Positions 1-6,626 of a DNA stretch of 43,558 nt are shown in pieces (the stretch's first letter is position 1; each line of letters starts with the position of its first letter). The notes below the pieces were generated by a model. That model was given only the letters and a program-made list of their open reading frames with translations, was not told the DNA's origin and made no database searches. The DNA is from Elusimicrobiota bacterium (GTDB lineage Bacteria > Elusimicrobiota > Elusimicrobia > UBA1565): assembly GCA_003450735.1 (NCBI GenBank), contig DMEZ01000056.1, positions 1-43,558 of the forward strand. Direction: 5' to 3'. The translations under genes were made by a program, and so were the position numbers.

Positions 1-1010
1 TCGGTCTCCAGGAAGGCATGCTCGATGAGCTGGGTGCGGTAGCTTTGCTCCACGACGAAGGCGCAGTCCTTGAAGGCCGCCTCGGCGTCGCCCTTGGACA
101 TGCGGCTTGCGGCGAGCGTCTCCCGCGAGTCCTCCGGGCGGCAGACCGGCTCGAGGTCCTCGAACTCAGCTCTGATGAGAGCGGCAGCCCGGCGCGCGGC
201 GTCCCTGCTTTTCGCGACCACCGCGGCGAGCACGTCGCCGCAGTAGCGGATTTCCTCGCCCGGGGCGACGAAGACCGGCCAGTCCTGCTCGATCTGCCCC
301 ACGCGGCGTTCGCCCGGCACGTCGGCCGCCGTGAGGATGCGCTCGACGCCCTCGGCCTTGAGGGCCTCGGAGAGGTCGAGGCGCAGGAGGCGCGCTCGAG
401 GCTTTTCGCTGAGCTTCAAGGCGCAATGGAGCATGCCCGGCAGGGCGAGGTCGTGCGCGAAGGGCCGGCGTCCGAGCGCGACGTCCCGGGTGCCGAGCTT
501 GGGGAGGCTCTCCCCGACCCGGCCGGAGCCCTCGCGCGGCTTGAGCGGGACGTTCTCGCGCAGGCTCTTCGCGGCGAGGAGGATCGCATCCACGATCTTG
601 ACGTATCCGGTGCAGCGGCACAGGTGCGGGGCCAGGGCCTTGGCGAGCTCCTCGCGCGAGGGCGCGGGCCTCTCCTTGAGCAGGGCGTCGGACCGCATGA
701 CGATGCCGGGGATGCAGAAGCCGCACTGCGCGCCCGCCTTCTGCGCGAAGGCCTCGGCGAAGGTCTTCTGGACGGCGGGCGCAAGGCCCTCGACCGTCGT
801 GACCGAGTGCCCTTCGAGCCGGGACATCTTCGTCGCGCAGGCGAGGACCGCCTTGCCGTCGAGCTGGACGGTGCAGGCGCCGCAGGCGGCCTGGGAACAG
901 CCGTCCTTGGCCGAGATCACGCCGAGGTCGTCGCGCAGGAAGAGGAGGAGGGTGCGGGAGGGGTCGCCGGCGTACTCGCGCGGCACTCCGTTGAGGTGGA
1001 AGCGGACCAC
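1..1010 (-). CDS. Fused [2Fe-2S]/molybdopterin hydroxylase (XdhD-like), 3' end outside window
   Basis: Reading leftward from a GTG at 1010 gives about 336 residues that run off the left edge without a stop. Residues 1-155 are a two-cluster [2Fe-2S] module: plant-type ferredoxin loop GCSQAACGACTV near residue 40, then CGFCIPG and HLCRCTGY. From about residue 165 the protein passes directly into the a/b hammerhead of the molybdopterin large subunit (GRRPFAHDLALPGML). This small-plus-large fusion is known from E. coli XdhD and selenium-dependent xanthine dehydrogenase relatives, so a purine or N-heterocycle hydroxylase is likely. The start is set by an upstream in-frame TGA and by the stop of the DUF772 gene only 4 nt before. 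No clear Shine-Dalgarno is seen, so translational coupling is plausible. The catalytic C-terminal part, which would fix the substrate, is outside the window. Confidence 0.85.
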   Translation of the reverse strand, partial: MVRFHLNGVPREYAGDPSRTLLLFLRDDLGVISAKDGCSQAACGACTVQLDGKAVLACATKMSRLEGHSVTTVEGLAPAVQKTFAEAFAQKAGAQCGFCIPGIVMRSDALLKERPAPSREELAKALAPHLCRCTGYVKIVDAILLAAKSLRENVPLKPREGSGRVGESLPKLGTRDVALGRRPFAHDLALPGMLHCALKLSEKPRARLLRLDLSEALKAEGVERILTAADVPGERRVGQIEQDWPVFVAPGEEIRYCGDVLAAVVAKSRDAARRAAALIRAEFEDLEPVCRPEDSRETLAASRMSKGDAEAAFKDCAFVVEQSYRTQLIEHAFLET

Positions 1011-1014
1011 GAGG

Positions 1015-1605
1015 CTAGAGCTTCAGCTTGGGCTGGGGGTCTTCGGGCCCGACGAAGAGGCCGGAGAGCCTCTTGAGGAACGCGCCCAGCCAACCGGCGG
1101 AGGCGCCGTTCTTCGGGGCCTCCCGGGGGGCGTCCTTGCGGACCCGGTAGGTCTCGCCCTGGAGCTTGACGCGGTCGGAGGCCGGGAGGAAGAGCTTCTC
1201 GACGAGGACGCGCTTCTCCCGGGCCTTGTCGAGGAGGATGTTCGTCAGCTCGTTGAAGCGCTCGGGGCCCAGGCGCTCGCGGAAGGAGGCGAGGGTGGTC
1301 GCGTCCGGGGCCTTGGCGTCGGCCTCCAGGCCCACGAACCACTTGAAGGCGAGGTTCAGATTCACCTGCTCCTCGATGTCGCGGGAGGAGATCTCGTGGA
1401 GGTGCTGGAGGAAGAGCATCCGGAAGAGCAGGGCGGGCTCCCAGCCGGGGCGGCCCGTTTCCGAATAGAGGCCGCGGCAGGCCTCGTTGATGCGCCCGGC
1501 CTCGACGAGCTCCTTGAGCTTGCGCAGGAGGTGGTCCTGGGGGAGCACCTGGTCGTAGAGGAAGTCGCCGAAGAAGCCGCTCTGGGAGTCGCTGCGTCCG
1601 ATCAT
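1015..1605 (-). CDS. Orphan DUF772 (IS1182/IS5-type transposase N-terminal) protein
   Basis: 196 residues. Residues about 15-125 match the N-terminal DUF772 domain of IS1182/IS5-type transposases: a PQDHLLRKL start, ETGRPGWEPALLFRMLFLQ, a VNLNLAFKWFVGL block and DATTLASFRERLGPERF. The catalytic DDE domain that follows in real transposases is absent. Instead there is a 70-residue tail with a hydrophobic GWLGAFLKRLSGLF helix and a proline/lysine end. No inverted repeats or second transposase piece is seen nearby. It has its own promoter (perfect TATAAT six nt before the ATG) and ends 4 nt before the fused hydroxylase gene, so it looks like the first gene of that operon rather than debris. It may be a decayed fragment or an exapted domain; function unknown. 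Confidence 0.7.
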   Translation of the reverse strand: MIGRSDSQSGFFGDFLYDQVLPQDHLLRKLKELVEAGRINEACRGLYSETGRPGWEPALLFRMLFLQHLHEISSRDIEEQVNLNLAFKWFVGLEADAKAPDATTLASFRERLGPERFNELTNILLDKAREKRVLVEKLFLPASDRVKLQGETYRVRKDAPREAPKNGASAGWLGAFLKRLSGLFVGPEDPQPKLKL

Positions 1606-1611
1606 GCCGTC

Positions 1612-1617
1612 ATTATA
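1612..1617 (-). promoter_or_regulatory. -10 box TATAAT of the DUF772 gene, leaderless arrangement
   Basis: On the minus strand a perfect TATAAT lies six nt before the ATG at 1605, so transcription would begin at or next to the start codon. No convincing -35 hexamer lies 16-18 bp upstream. There is no Shine-Dalgarno. Confidence 0.5.
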
Positions 1618-1698
1618 GCGTTGAATGCGAGGGCGGGGGAAGGGCTGGCCTGGAGAGGCCGGAGTTCGCGGCGAGGGCGCGCGGTGTGCTTCGGAGGG

Positions 1699-1789
1699 CC
1701 CAACATGATACTATTGGGGGAGACACAGGCTGTCATAGAGGCTGCGGGCCCTCCCCCAGAGAGGTCTGACCGGCCGGAACTTAAGGAGG
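1699..1789 (+). promoter_or_regulatory. serC leader: putative -10, inverted repeat, stem-loop and strong RBS
   Basis: The 190 bp between the divergent DUF772 and serC genes holds a candidate -10 TACTAT (1709-1714) inside the inverted repeat CCCAA-N10-TTGGG (1699-1718). CCCAACAT at 1699-1706 is a match to the ATGTTGGGAT motif seen in other intergenic regions. Downstream GGGGGAG (1716-1722) can pair with CTCCCCC (1751-1757) in the leader. AAGGAGG at 1783-1789 is a strong ribosome site with 6 nt spacing to the serC ATG. The promoter call is weak; the RBS is clear. Confidence 0.45.
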
Positions 1790-1795
1790 ACGTCA

Positions 1796-2974
1796 ATGGA
1801 AAAACCCACCCTGAAAACCAAATGCCCGAATTTCTCTTCGGGCCCCTGCGCCAAGCGGCCGGGCTGGACCGTCGACGCTTTGAAGAACGCCCTCGTCGGC
1901 AGGTCTCACCGGTCCAAGGAAGGCAAGGCCCGGCTCAACGAGGTCTCGGACAAGATGAAGAAGATCCTCGGCTTGCCCGCGGATTACCGCATCGGCATCG
2001 TCGCCGGGTCCGACACCGGCGCGGTGGAACTGGCCATGTGGACGCTGCTCGGGTCCAGGCCCGTCGACCTGTTCGGCTGGGAATCCTTCGGCAAGGGCTG
2101 GATCACCGACGCGGTCAAGCACCTCAAGCTGCCCGAAGTCCGGGAGTTCAAGGCGGACTACGGCAAGATCCCGGATCTGAGCCAGGCCGACCCCAAGCAC
2201 GATATCGTCTTCACCGCGAACGGCACCACCTCGGGCGTCAAGGTCCCGAACCTGGACTGGATCGCCGCCGACCGGGAAGGCCTCACCCTCTGCGACGCCA
2301 CCTCCGGCATCTTCGCCATGGAGCTGGACTACTCGAAGCTGGACGTCATCACCTTCTCCTGGCAGAAGGTGCTGGGCGGCGAAGCCGCTCACGGGGTCCT
2401 CATCCTCTCGCCCCGCGCGGTCCAGCGCATGGAGGAGAGAGCGCCCAAGGTCGCCTGGCCGGTGCCCAAGATCTTCCGCCTCGCCGCCGAGGGCAAGCTG
2501 AAGCCGGGCGAGCTCGAATACAACACGATCAACACGCCCTCCCTACTCTGCGTGGAAGACGCCCTGGACGCCCTCAAGTGGGCGGAGTCCATCGGCGGCT
2601 GCAAGGGCCTGATCGCCCGCTCCATGTCCAACCTGAAAGTCCTTGAGGACTGGGTCGAGAAGTCCGACTGGGTGGCGTTTCTGGCCGAGAGCAAGGAGAT
2701 CCGCTCCAACACCTCCGTCTGCCTCAAGATCACCGCGGACTGGTTCACCAAGCTCGGCGACGAGGAGAAGACGAAGGCCGCCAAGAAGATCACCTCCCTG
2801 CTGGACAAGGAAGGGGTGGCCCACGACATCAACTCCTACGGCAAGGCTCCCGCCGGCATCCGCGTCTGGTGCGGCGCCACCGTGGAAGCCTCGGATGTCG
2901 AAGCCCTCACCCACTGGCTGGATTGGGCCTATGACGCGGTCTCGAAGGAATACTCAAAGGAGCTGGTGAAATGA
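1796..2974 (+). CDS. serC: Phosphoserine aminotransferase
   Basis: 392 residues, class V PLP aminotransferase that turns 3-phosphohydroxypyruvate plus glutamate into phosphoserine in cytosolic serine synthesis. The sequence opens with PNFSSGPCAKRPGW, the phosphate-binding start of the family, has GSDTGAVELAMW near residue 75 and the PLP lysine in FSWQKVLGG near residue 190. The KCPNFSSGPC start and overall layout match the alphaproteobacterial/archaeal SerC subtype rather than the E. coli one. The start is fixed by AAGGAGG 6 nt upstream. It overlaps serA by 4 nt (ATGA), which confirms the pathway assignment. Confidence 0.93.
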   Translation: MEKPTLKTKCPNFSSGPCAKRPGWTVDALKNALVGRSHRSKEGKARLNEVSDKMKKILGLPADYRIGIVAGSDTGAVELAMWTLLGSRPVDLFGWESFGKGWITDAVKHLKLPEVREFKADYGKIPDLSQADPKHDIVFTANGTTSGVKVPNLDWIAADREGLTLCDATSGIFAMELDYSKLDVITFSWQKVLGGEAAHGVLILSPRAVQRMEERAPKVAWPVPKIFRLAAEGKLKPGELEYNTINTPSLLCVEDALDALKWAESIGGCKGLIARSMSNLKVLEDWVEKSDWVAFLAESKEIRSNTSVCLKITADWFTKLGDEEKTKAAKKITSLLDKEGVAHDINSYGKAPAGIRVWCGATVEASDVEALTHWLDWAYDAVSKEYSKELVK

Positions 2975-3921
2975 AAAAAGTCCTCATCGCCGACAAAGCC
3001 GACGCGATCTGCGAGCGGATCCTGAAGGAGCGGGGCCTTGAGCCGGTCGTCAAGACCGGCATGAAGCCGGAGGAACTGAAAGCCTGCATCGCCGGCTTCG
3101 ACGCCATCATCGTGCGCTCGGCCACCACGCTCACGAAGGACCTCATCGAGGCCGCGGCCAACCTCAAGGCGGTGGCCAGGGCCGGCAGCGGCGTCGACAA
3201 CATCGACGTGCCCGCCTGCACCGAGAAGAAAGTGGTCGTCATGAACACGCCCTTCGGAAACACCGTATCCACCGGCGAACACGCCATCGCCATGATGATG
3301 GCGCTGGCCCGCCACATCCCGCAGGCCAACGCCTCCACCCACGCGGGCAAATGGGAGAAGAAGAAGTTCGAAGGCGTCGAGCTCACCGGCAAGACGCTCG
3401 GCGTGGTGGGCTGCGGCAACATCGGCGGCGTGGTCGTCGAGCGGGCGCTGGGCCTCAAGATGAACGTCCTGGTCTACACCCCGAACATGACGGCTGAGCG
3501 GGCGCGCAAGCTGGGCGCGCAGATGGCCGGTTTGGACGAGCTCTACCAGAAGTCCGACTTCATCACGTACCACGTGGCCATGCGGGAGGCCACCAAGGGC
3601 CTGCTGAACAAGGAAGCCATCGCCAAGATGAAGAAAGGCGTGCGCCTCATCAACTGCGCCCGCGGCGGCATCATGGTCGAGGCCGACGTCAAGGAGGCCC
3701 TCCTGAGCGGCCAGGTCGCGGGGCTTGCCTGCGACGTCTTCGTCAAGGAGCCGGCCACCGAGCACATCTTCTTCGGCATGGAGAATGTGATCGCAACGCC
3801 CCACATCGCGGCCTCCACCAAGGATGCGCAGGTCACCGTGGCCCGGCAGGCCGCCGAGCAGATCGCCGACTACCTGCTCACAGGCAAGAGGACGCACGCC
3901 GTCAACGGCGACAAGCTGTAG
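2971..3921 (+). CDS. serA: D-3-phosphoglycerate dehydrogenase, short form
   Basis: 316 residues, NAD-dependent 2-hydroxyacid dehydrogenase that makes 3-phosphohydroxypyruvate, the first step of serine synthesis and the substrate for the adjacent SerC. The Rossmann glycine motif GVVGCGNIGG is near residue 145. The catalytic Arg (NCARGG, about 230), Glu (VKEPATEH, about 260) and His (TPHIAAS, about 278) are all present. The protein stops after the catalytic core: there is no ACT or ASB domain, so the serine feedback control of long SerA forms is not expected. It overlaps serC by 4 nt. Confidence 0.92.
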   Translation: MKKVLIADKADAICERILKERGLEPVVKTGMKPEELKACIAGFDAIIVRSATTLTKDLIEAAANLKAVARAGSGVDNIDVPACTEKKVVVMNTPFGNTVSTGEHAIAMMMALARHIPQANASTHAGKWEKKKFEGVELTGKTLGVVGCGNIGGVVVERALGLKMNVLVYTPNMTAERARKLGAQMAGLDELYQKSDFITYHVAMREATKGLLNKEAIAKMKKGVRLINCARGGIMVEADVKEALLSGQVAGLACDVFVKEPATEHIFFGMENVIATPHIAASTKDAQVTVARQAAEQIADYLLTGKRTHAVNGDKL

Positions 3922-3931
3922 CGATGCGCGG

Positions 3932-3961
3932 GCCCGGACTCCCCTCCGCGGGAGTCCGGGC
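3932..3961 (+). terminator. Strong GC hairpin between serA and the DUF1015 gene
   Basis: A perfect 12-bp stem (3932-3943 pairing with 3950-3961) closes a 6-nt loop, starting 10 bp after the serA stop. No T-run follows, so it is not a standard intrinsic terminator. It could be a partial attenuator or an mRNA-processing hairpin that lowers expression of the downstream gene. Confidence 0.5.
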
Positions 3962-3985
3962 TGGCGCTTCACGGAGGCGAACCCC

Positions 3986-5242
3986 ATGGCGAAACTCCCC
4001 TTGTTCAGTCCGCTCTGCGGCGTCCGGCCCGCGAAAGGCCGGGCGCAGGACGTGATCGCGCCCCCCTACGACGTCCTGGACTCCAGGGAGGCCCGGGAAC
4101 TCGCGGCGGGGAAGCCCGGGAGCTTTCTGCACGTCTCCAAGGCGGAGATCGATTTCCCGGAAGGCGTGGACGTCTATTCGGACGCGGTCTATCAGAAGGC
4201 GGCCGACAATTTCAAGGCGATGCTGGAGAAGGGCATGCTGGTCCGTGAGAAGAAGCCCTGCTTTTACGTCTACAGGCTCCAGATGGGCGCGCATGTCCAG
4301 ACCGGGCTGGTGGTCGGCGCGTGCATCGAGGACTACGATGCCAACCGCATCCGGAAGCACGAGTTCACCCGCCCGGTGAAGGAAGAGGACCGGGCCAAGC
4401 AGATCCGCTTCGTGAAGGCCCAGACCGGCCCCGGGCTCATCGCGTACAAGCAGATCCCGGAGGTGGACGCCCTCCTGAGCAAGAAGACCCGCGAGGCCCC
4501 GGAGTTCTCCGTGGAGGGGATGGGCGGCGTTATCCACACCCTCTGGGTCCTGGACGACGAGGCCGATATCCGGGCCATCGTGGACGCGTTCGAGAAACAG
4601 GAGGCCGTCTATATCGCCGACGGGCACCATCGCTCGGCGGCCGCCTCCAGGGTCCGCAAGCACATGATGGAGCAGCGCGGGGCCGCCCATACCGGGGCTG
4701 AGCCGTACAATTATTATCTCGCTGTCGCGTACCCCGTCGACGAGATGCGGATCTGGGACTACAACCGGGTCGTCAAGGACCTCAACGGCATGACCCCGGA
4801 ATCTTTCCTGGCGAAGCTCAAGGAAAGCTTCGATGTCCGGGAGGCCGGCGGCCAGGCCAAGCCCGCCGCTCGCCGGGAGTTCAGTTTGTACCTGGGCGGG
4901 CGCTGGTACGCCCTGAAGCCGAAAGCCGCCGCCTTGCCGAAGACCGACGACCCCGTGCTCTCGCTGGACGTGAGCGTGCTCTCCGACCTGGTTTTAGACA
5001 AGCTGCTGGGCATCCAGGATCTGAGGAAATCCGACCGCGTCGACTTCGTGGGCGGCATCCGAGGGCTCAAGGAGCTGGAACGGCGCGTCGATTCGGGCGA
5101 GATGAAAGCCGCTTTCGCCCTGTATCCCCCGTCTCTCGAGGAGCTGATCGCCGTGGCCGACGACGGCCAGGTGATGCCGCCCAAATCGACCTGGTTCGAG
5201 CCGAAGCTGGCCGACGGCGTCGTCTCGAACCCGCTGCTCTAA
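3986..5242 (+). CDS. DUF1015 family protein
   Basis: 418 residues from the ATG at 3986, which is preceded by CGGAGG about 8 nt upstream; longer in-frame upstream starts run through the serA coding region and the hairpin and are rejected. The protein matches DUF1015 (PF06245): it opens with SPLCGVRP, PPYDVLDS near residue 30 and YIADGHHRSAAA near residue 210. The GHHR block is the hallmark of the family and resembles a metal or nucleotide site. The family often lies next to serA/serC, as here, and a role linked to serine or phosphoserine metabolism is suspected from context. No biochemical function can be read from the sequence. Confidence 0.88.
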   Translation: MAKLPLFSPLCGVRPAKGRAQDVIAPPYDVLDSREARELAAGKPGSFLHVSKAEIDFPEGVDVYSDAVYQKAADNFKAMLEKGMLVREKKPCFYVYRLQMGAHVQTGLVVGACIEDYDANRIRKHEFTRPVKEEDRAKQIRFVKAQTGPGLIAYKQIPEVDALLSKKTREAPEFSVEGMGGVIHTLWVLDDEADIRAIVDAFEKQEAVYIADGHHRSAAASRVRKHMMEQRGAAHTGAEPYNYYLAVAYPVDEMRIWDYNRVVKDLNGMTPESFLAKLKESFDVREAGGQAKPAARREFSLYLGGRWYALKPKAAALPKTDDPVLSLDVSVLSDLVLDKLLGIQDLRKSDRVDFVGGIRGLKELERRVDSGEMKAAFALYPPSLEELIAVADDGQVMPPKSTWFEPKLADGVVSNPLL

Positions 5243-5268
5243 AGGGCCTCCTCAGCTTTTTCAGCAGC

Positions 5269-6600
5269 CTAACGGCGATAGGGGGCCTTCGCATCCCTCT
5301 TCATGCGGATGAAGCCTTCGAGCGACTCGGCCGAAGCCCGGATGTGGGCGTTGACGCCGGGGCGTTGAGCCCGCCGAGCGAGGCTCTCGGCCCGGTCGAG
5401 CATCCCCCAATTGAAATAGTGGGACGCCAGGTTGACCGCGGTGCAGGGGTCCTCGGGCGCGGCGGCATGGGCGTGCAGGTCGAGCGCCAGCGGGCTCTGC
5501 CAGGCCTGCTGGAGTTCGAGCGAGCGCATAGCGAGCGGCACGGCCAAAACCATCGAGGCGAGCGCCGCCCAGAGGGGCCTCATACGCGAGAGCGCCAGGC
5601 CCCAGAGTAAAGCCAGACCGACGAGGGAATGATAGAGGAACCGGTCCGCCGCCAGGGCATCGATGGGGACGAGGTTCGAGACCGGCAAAAGTCCTGCGAA
5701 GAACCAGCAGAGGGCGAAGCCCGCGGGCCGGCGCAGGAGGGCCAGGGCGATGGAGAGGGCCGCCCCGCCGAGGAGCAGGGAAGCCTTCGCGAGCGTTGCG
5801 AGGCCGGTTCCGGGGACCTGCGGGAAGCTGTAGCAGGAGCGCAGGCCGGAGGGCCAGAGCGCGATGCGCAGGTCATGGAAGAGGCCCTGGCTGCTCAAAC
5901 TCAGGTGCTCCGCGAGACCGCCTCCCCAGAGCCCGCGCTGGGCGCTCTGCCCCAGCACCAGGGAGCGCAGGCCCCAGAACCCGGCGAAGACGGCCAGGAA
6001 GGGCGCCCAGCGCCGGAGACGGAACTCCCCATAGACCAGGTCGTGGGCGGCCAGGACGGGGAGCAGGAAGAAGGCGCTCTCCTTGGAGAGCAGGGCCGCC
6101 CCGAAAGCGGCCCAGGCCGCCCACGCCCTCCCGCGCCGGTGCAGGAGCAGGGCGAGCAGGGAGAAAAGCAAAGACAGCTGGCCCGCCCGGGAGCCGCTCA
6201 GGTAGGCGACGCTCTCGACCTGGGCGGGGTGGGCGAGGAAGAGCAGGGCCGCCCCCATGGCCGGGACGAGGCCGCCGAGCAGCTCCAAGGCCAGCAAGAA
6301 CACCCCGCAGCCGCAGGCCGCGTGCAGGAGCGAGGAGAGGAGGTGGTGCCAGAAGGGGTTCGTCCCTCCGAGCCCGAAAGAAAGCGCCGTGAGGGGGCGG
6401 TACATCATCCTCTGCTGTTCCGGGTCGGCGGTGAGGACGGACGGGTCGTAGAAGGCCCGGGGCGAGCCCAAGGCCGGATTCATGGCGAGATAGGCCGGGT
6501 CGTCGAGGACGAAGTCCCCCGACAGGGAGGGGGAGAACAGCAGGAAGGCCCCGGCCGCCAGGAGGAGGAACGAGTAGGAGACGGCCCTGCCGGTCTGCAC
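5269..6600 (-). CDS. TMTC/GT-C-like multi-spanning membrane protein with C-terminal TPR-like tail
   Basis: 443 residues from a GTG at 6600. After a first membrane helix the sequence FVLDDPAYL carries the acidic DD pair in the first extracytoplasmic loop expected of GT-C glycosyltransferases; MYRPLTALSF and FLAHPAQVESVAYLSGS follow, which are typical of TMTC-type O-mannosyltransferase relatives. About nine to eleven hydrophobic helices are visible. The last 70 residues (AVNLASHYFNWGMLDRAESLARRAQ) look like one or two tetratricopeptide units. It probably transfers a sugar from a polyprenyl-phosphate donor to an exported protein or glycan, but donor and acceptor are unknown. It converges with the DUF1015 gene and diverges from the hydroxylase operon across only 26 bp. 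Confidence 0.7.
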   Translation of the reverse strand: MQTGRAVSYSFLLLAAGAFLLFSPSLSGDFVLDDPAYLAMNPALGSPRAFYDPSVLTADPEQQRMMYRPLTALSFGLGGTNPFWHHLLSSLLHAACGCGVFLLALELLGGLVPAMGAALLFLAHPAQVESVAYLSGSRAGQLSLLFSLLALLLHRRGRAWAAWAAFGAALLSKESAFFLLPVLAAHDLVYGEFRLRRWAPFLAVFAGFWGLRSLVLGQSAQRGLWGGGLAEHLSLSSQGLFHDLRIALWPSGLRSCYSFPQVPGTGLATLAKASLLLGGAALSIALALLRRPAGFALCWFFAGLLPVSNLVPIDALAADRFLYHSLVGLALLWGLALSRMRPLWAALASMVLAVPLAMRSLELQQAWQSPLALDLHAHAAAPEDPCTAVNLASHYFNWGMLDRAESLARRAQRPGVNAHIRASAESLEGFIRMKRDAKAPYRR

Positions 6601-6626
6601 TCCGATATCATATAATTCCTGCGCCT
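6601..6626. promoter_or_regulatory. 26-bp divergent promoter with overlapping -10 boxes
   Basis: TATAAT (6611-6616) points right and lies 10 nt before the ATG at 6627; TATGAT (minus strand, 6612-6607) points left and lies 6 nt before the GTG at 6600. The two hexamers share positions 6611-6612, so polymerase cannot occupy both at once. Both transcripts would have almost no leader. Confidence 0.55.

Noticed and set aside
1015..1605. Complete insertion sequence at the left end
   Set aside because: No DDE domain, terminal inverted repeats or target duplication; only the DUF772 part is present.
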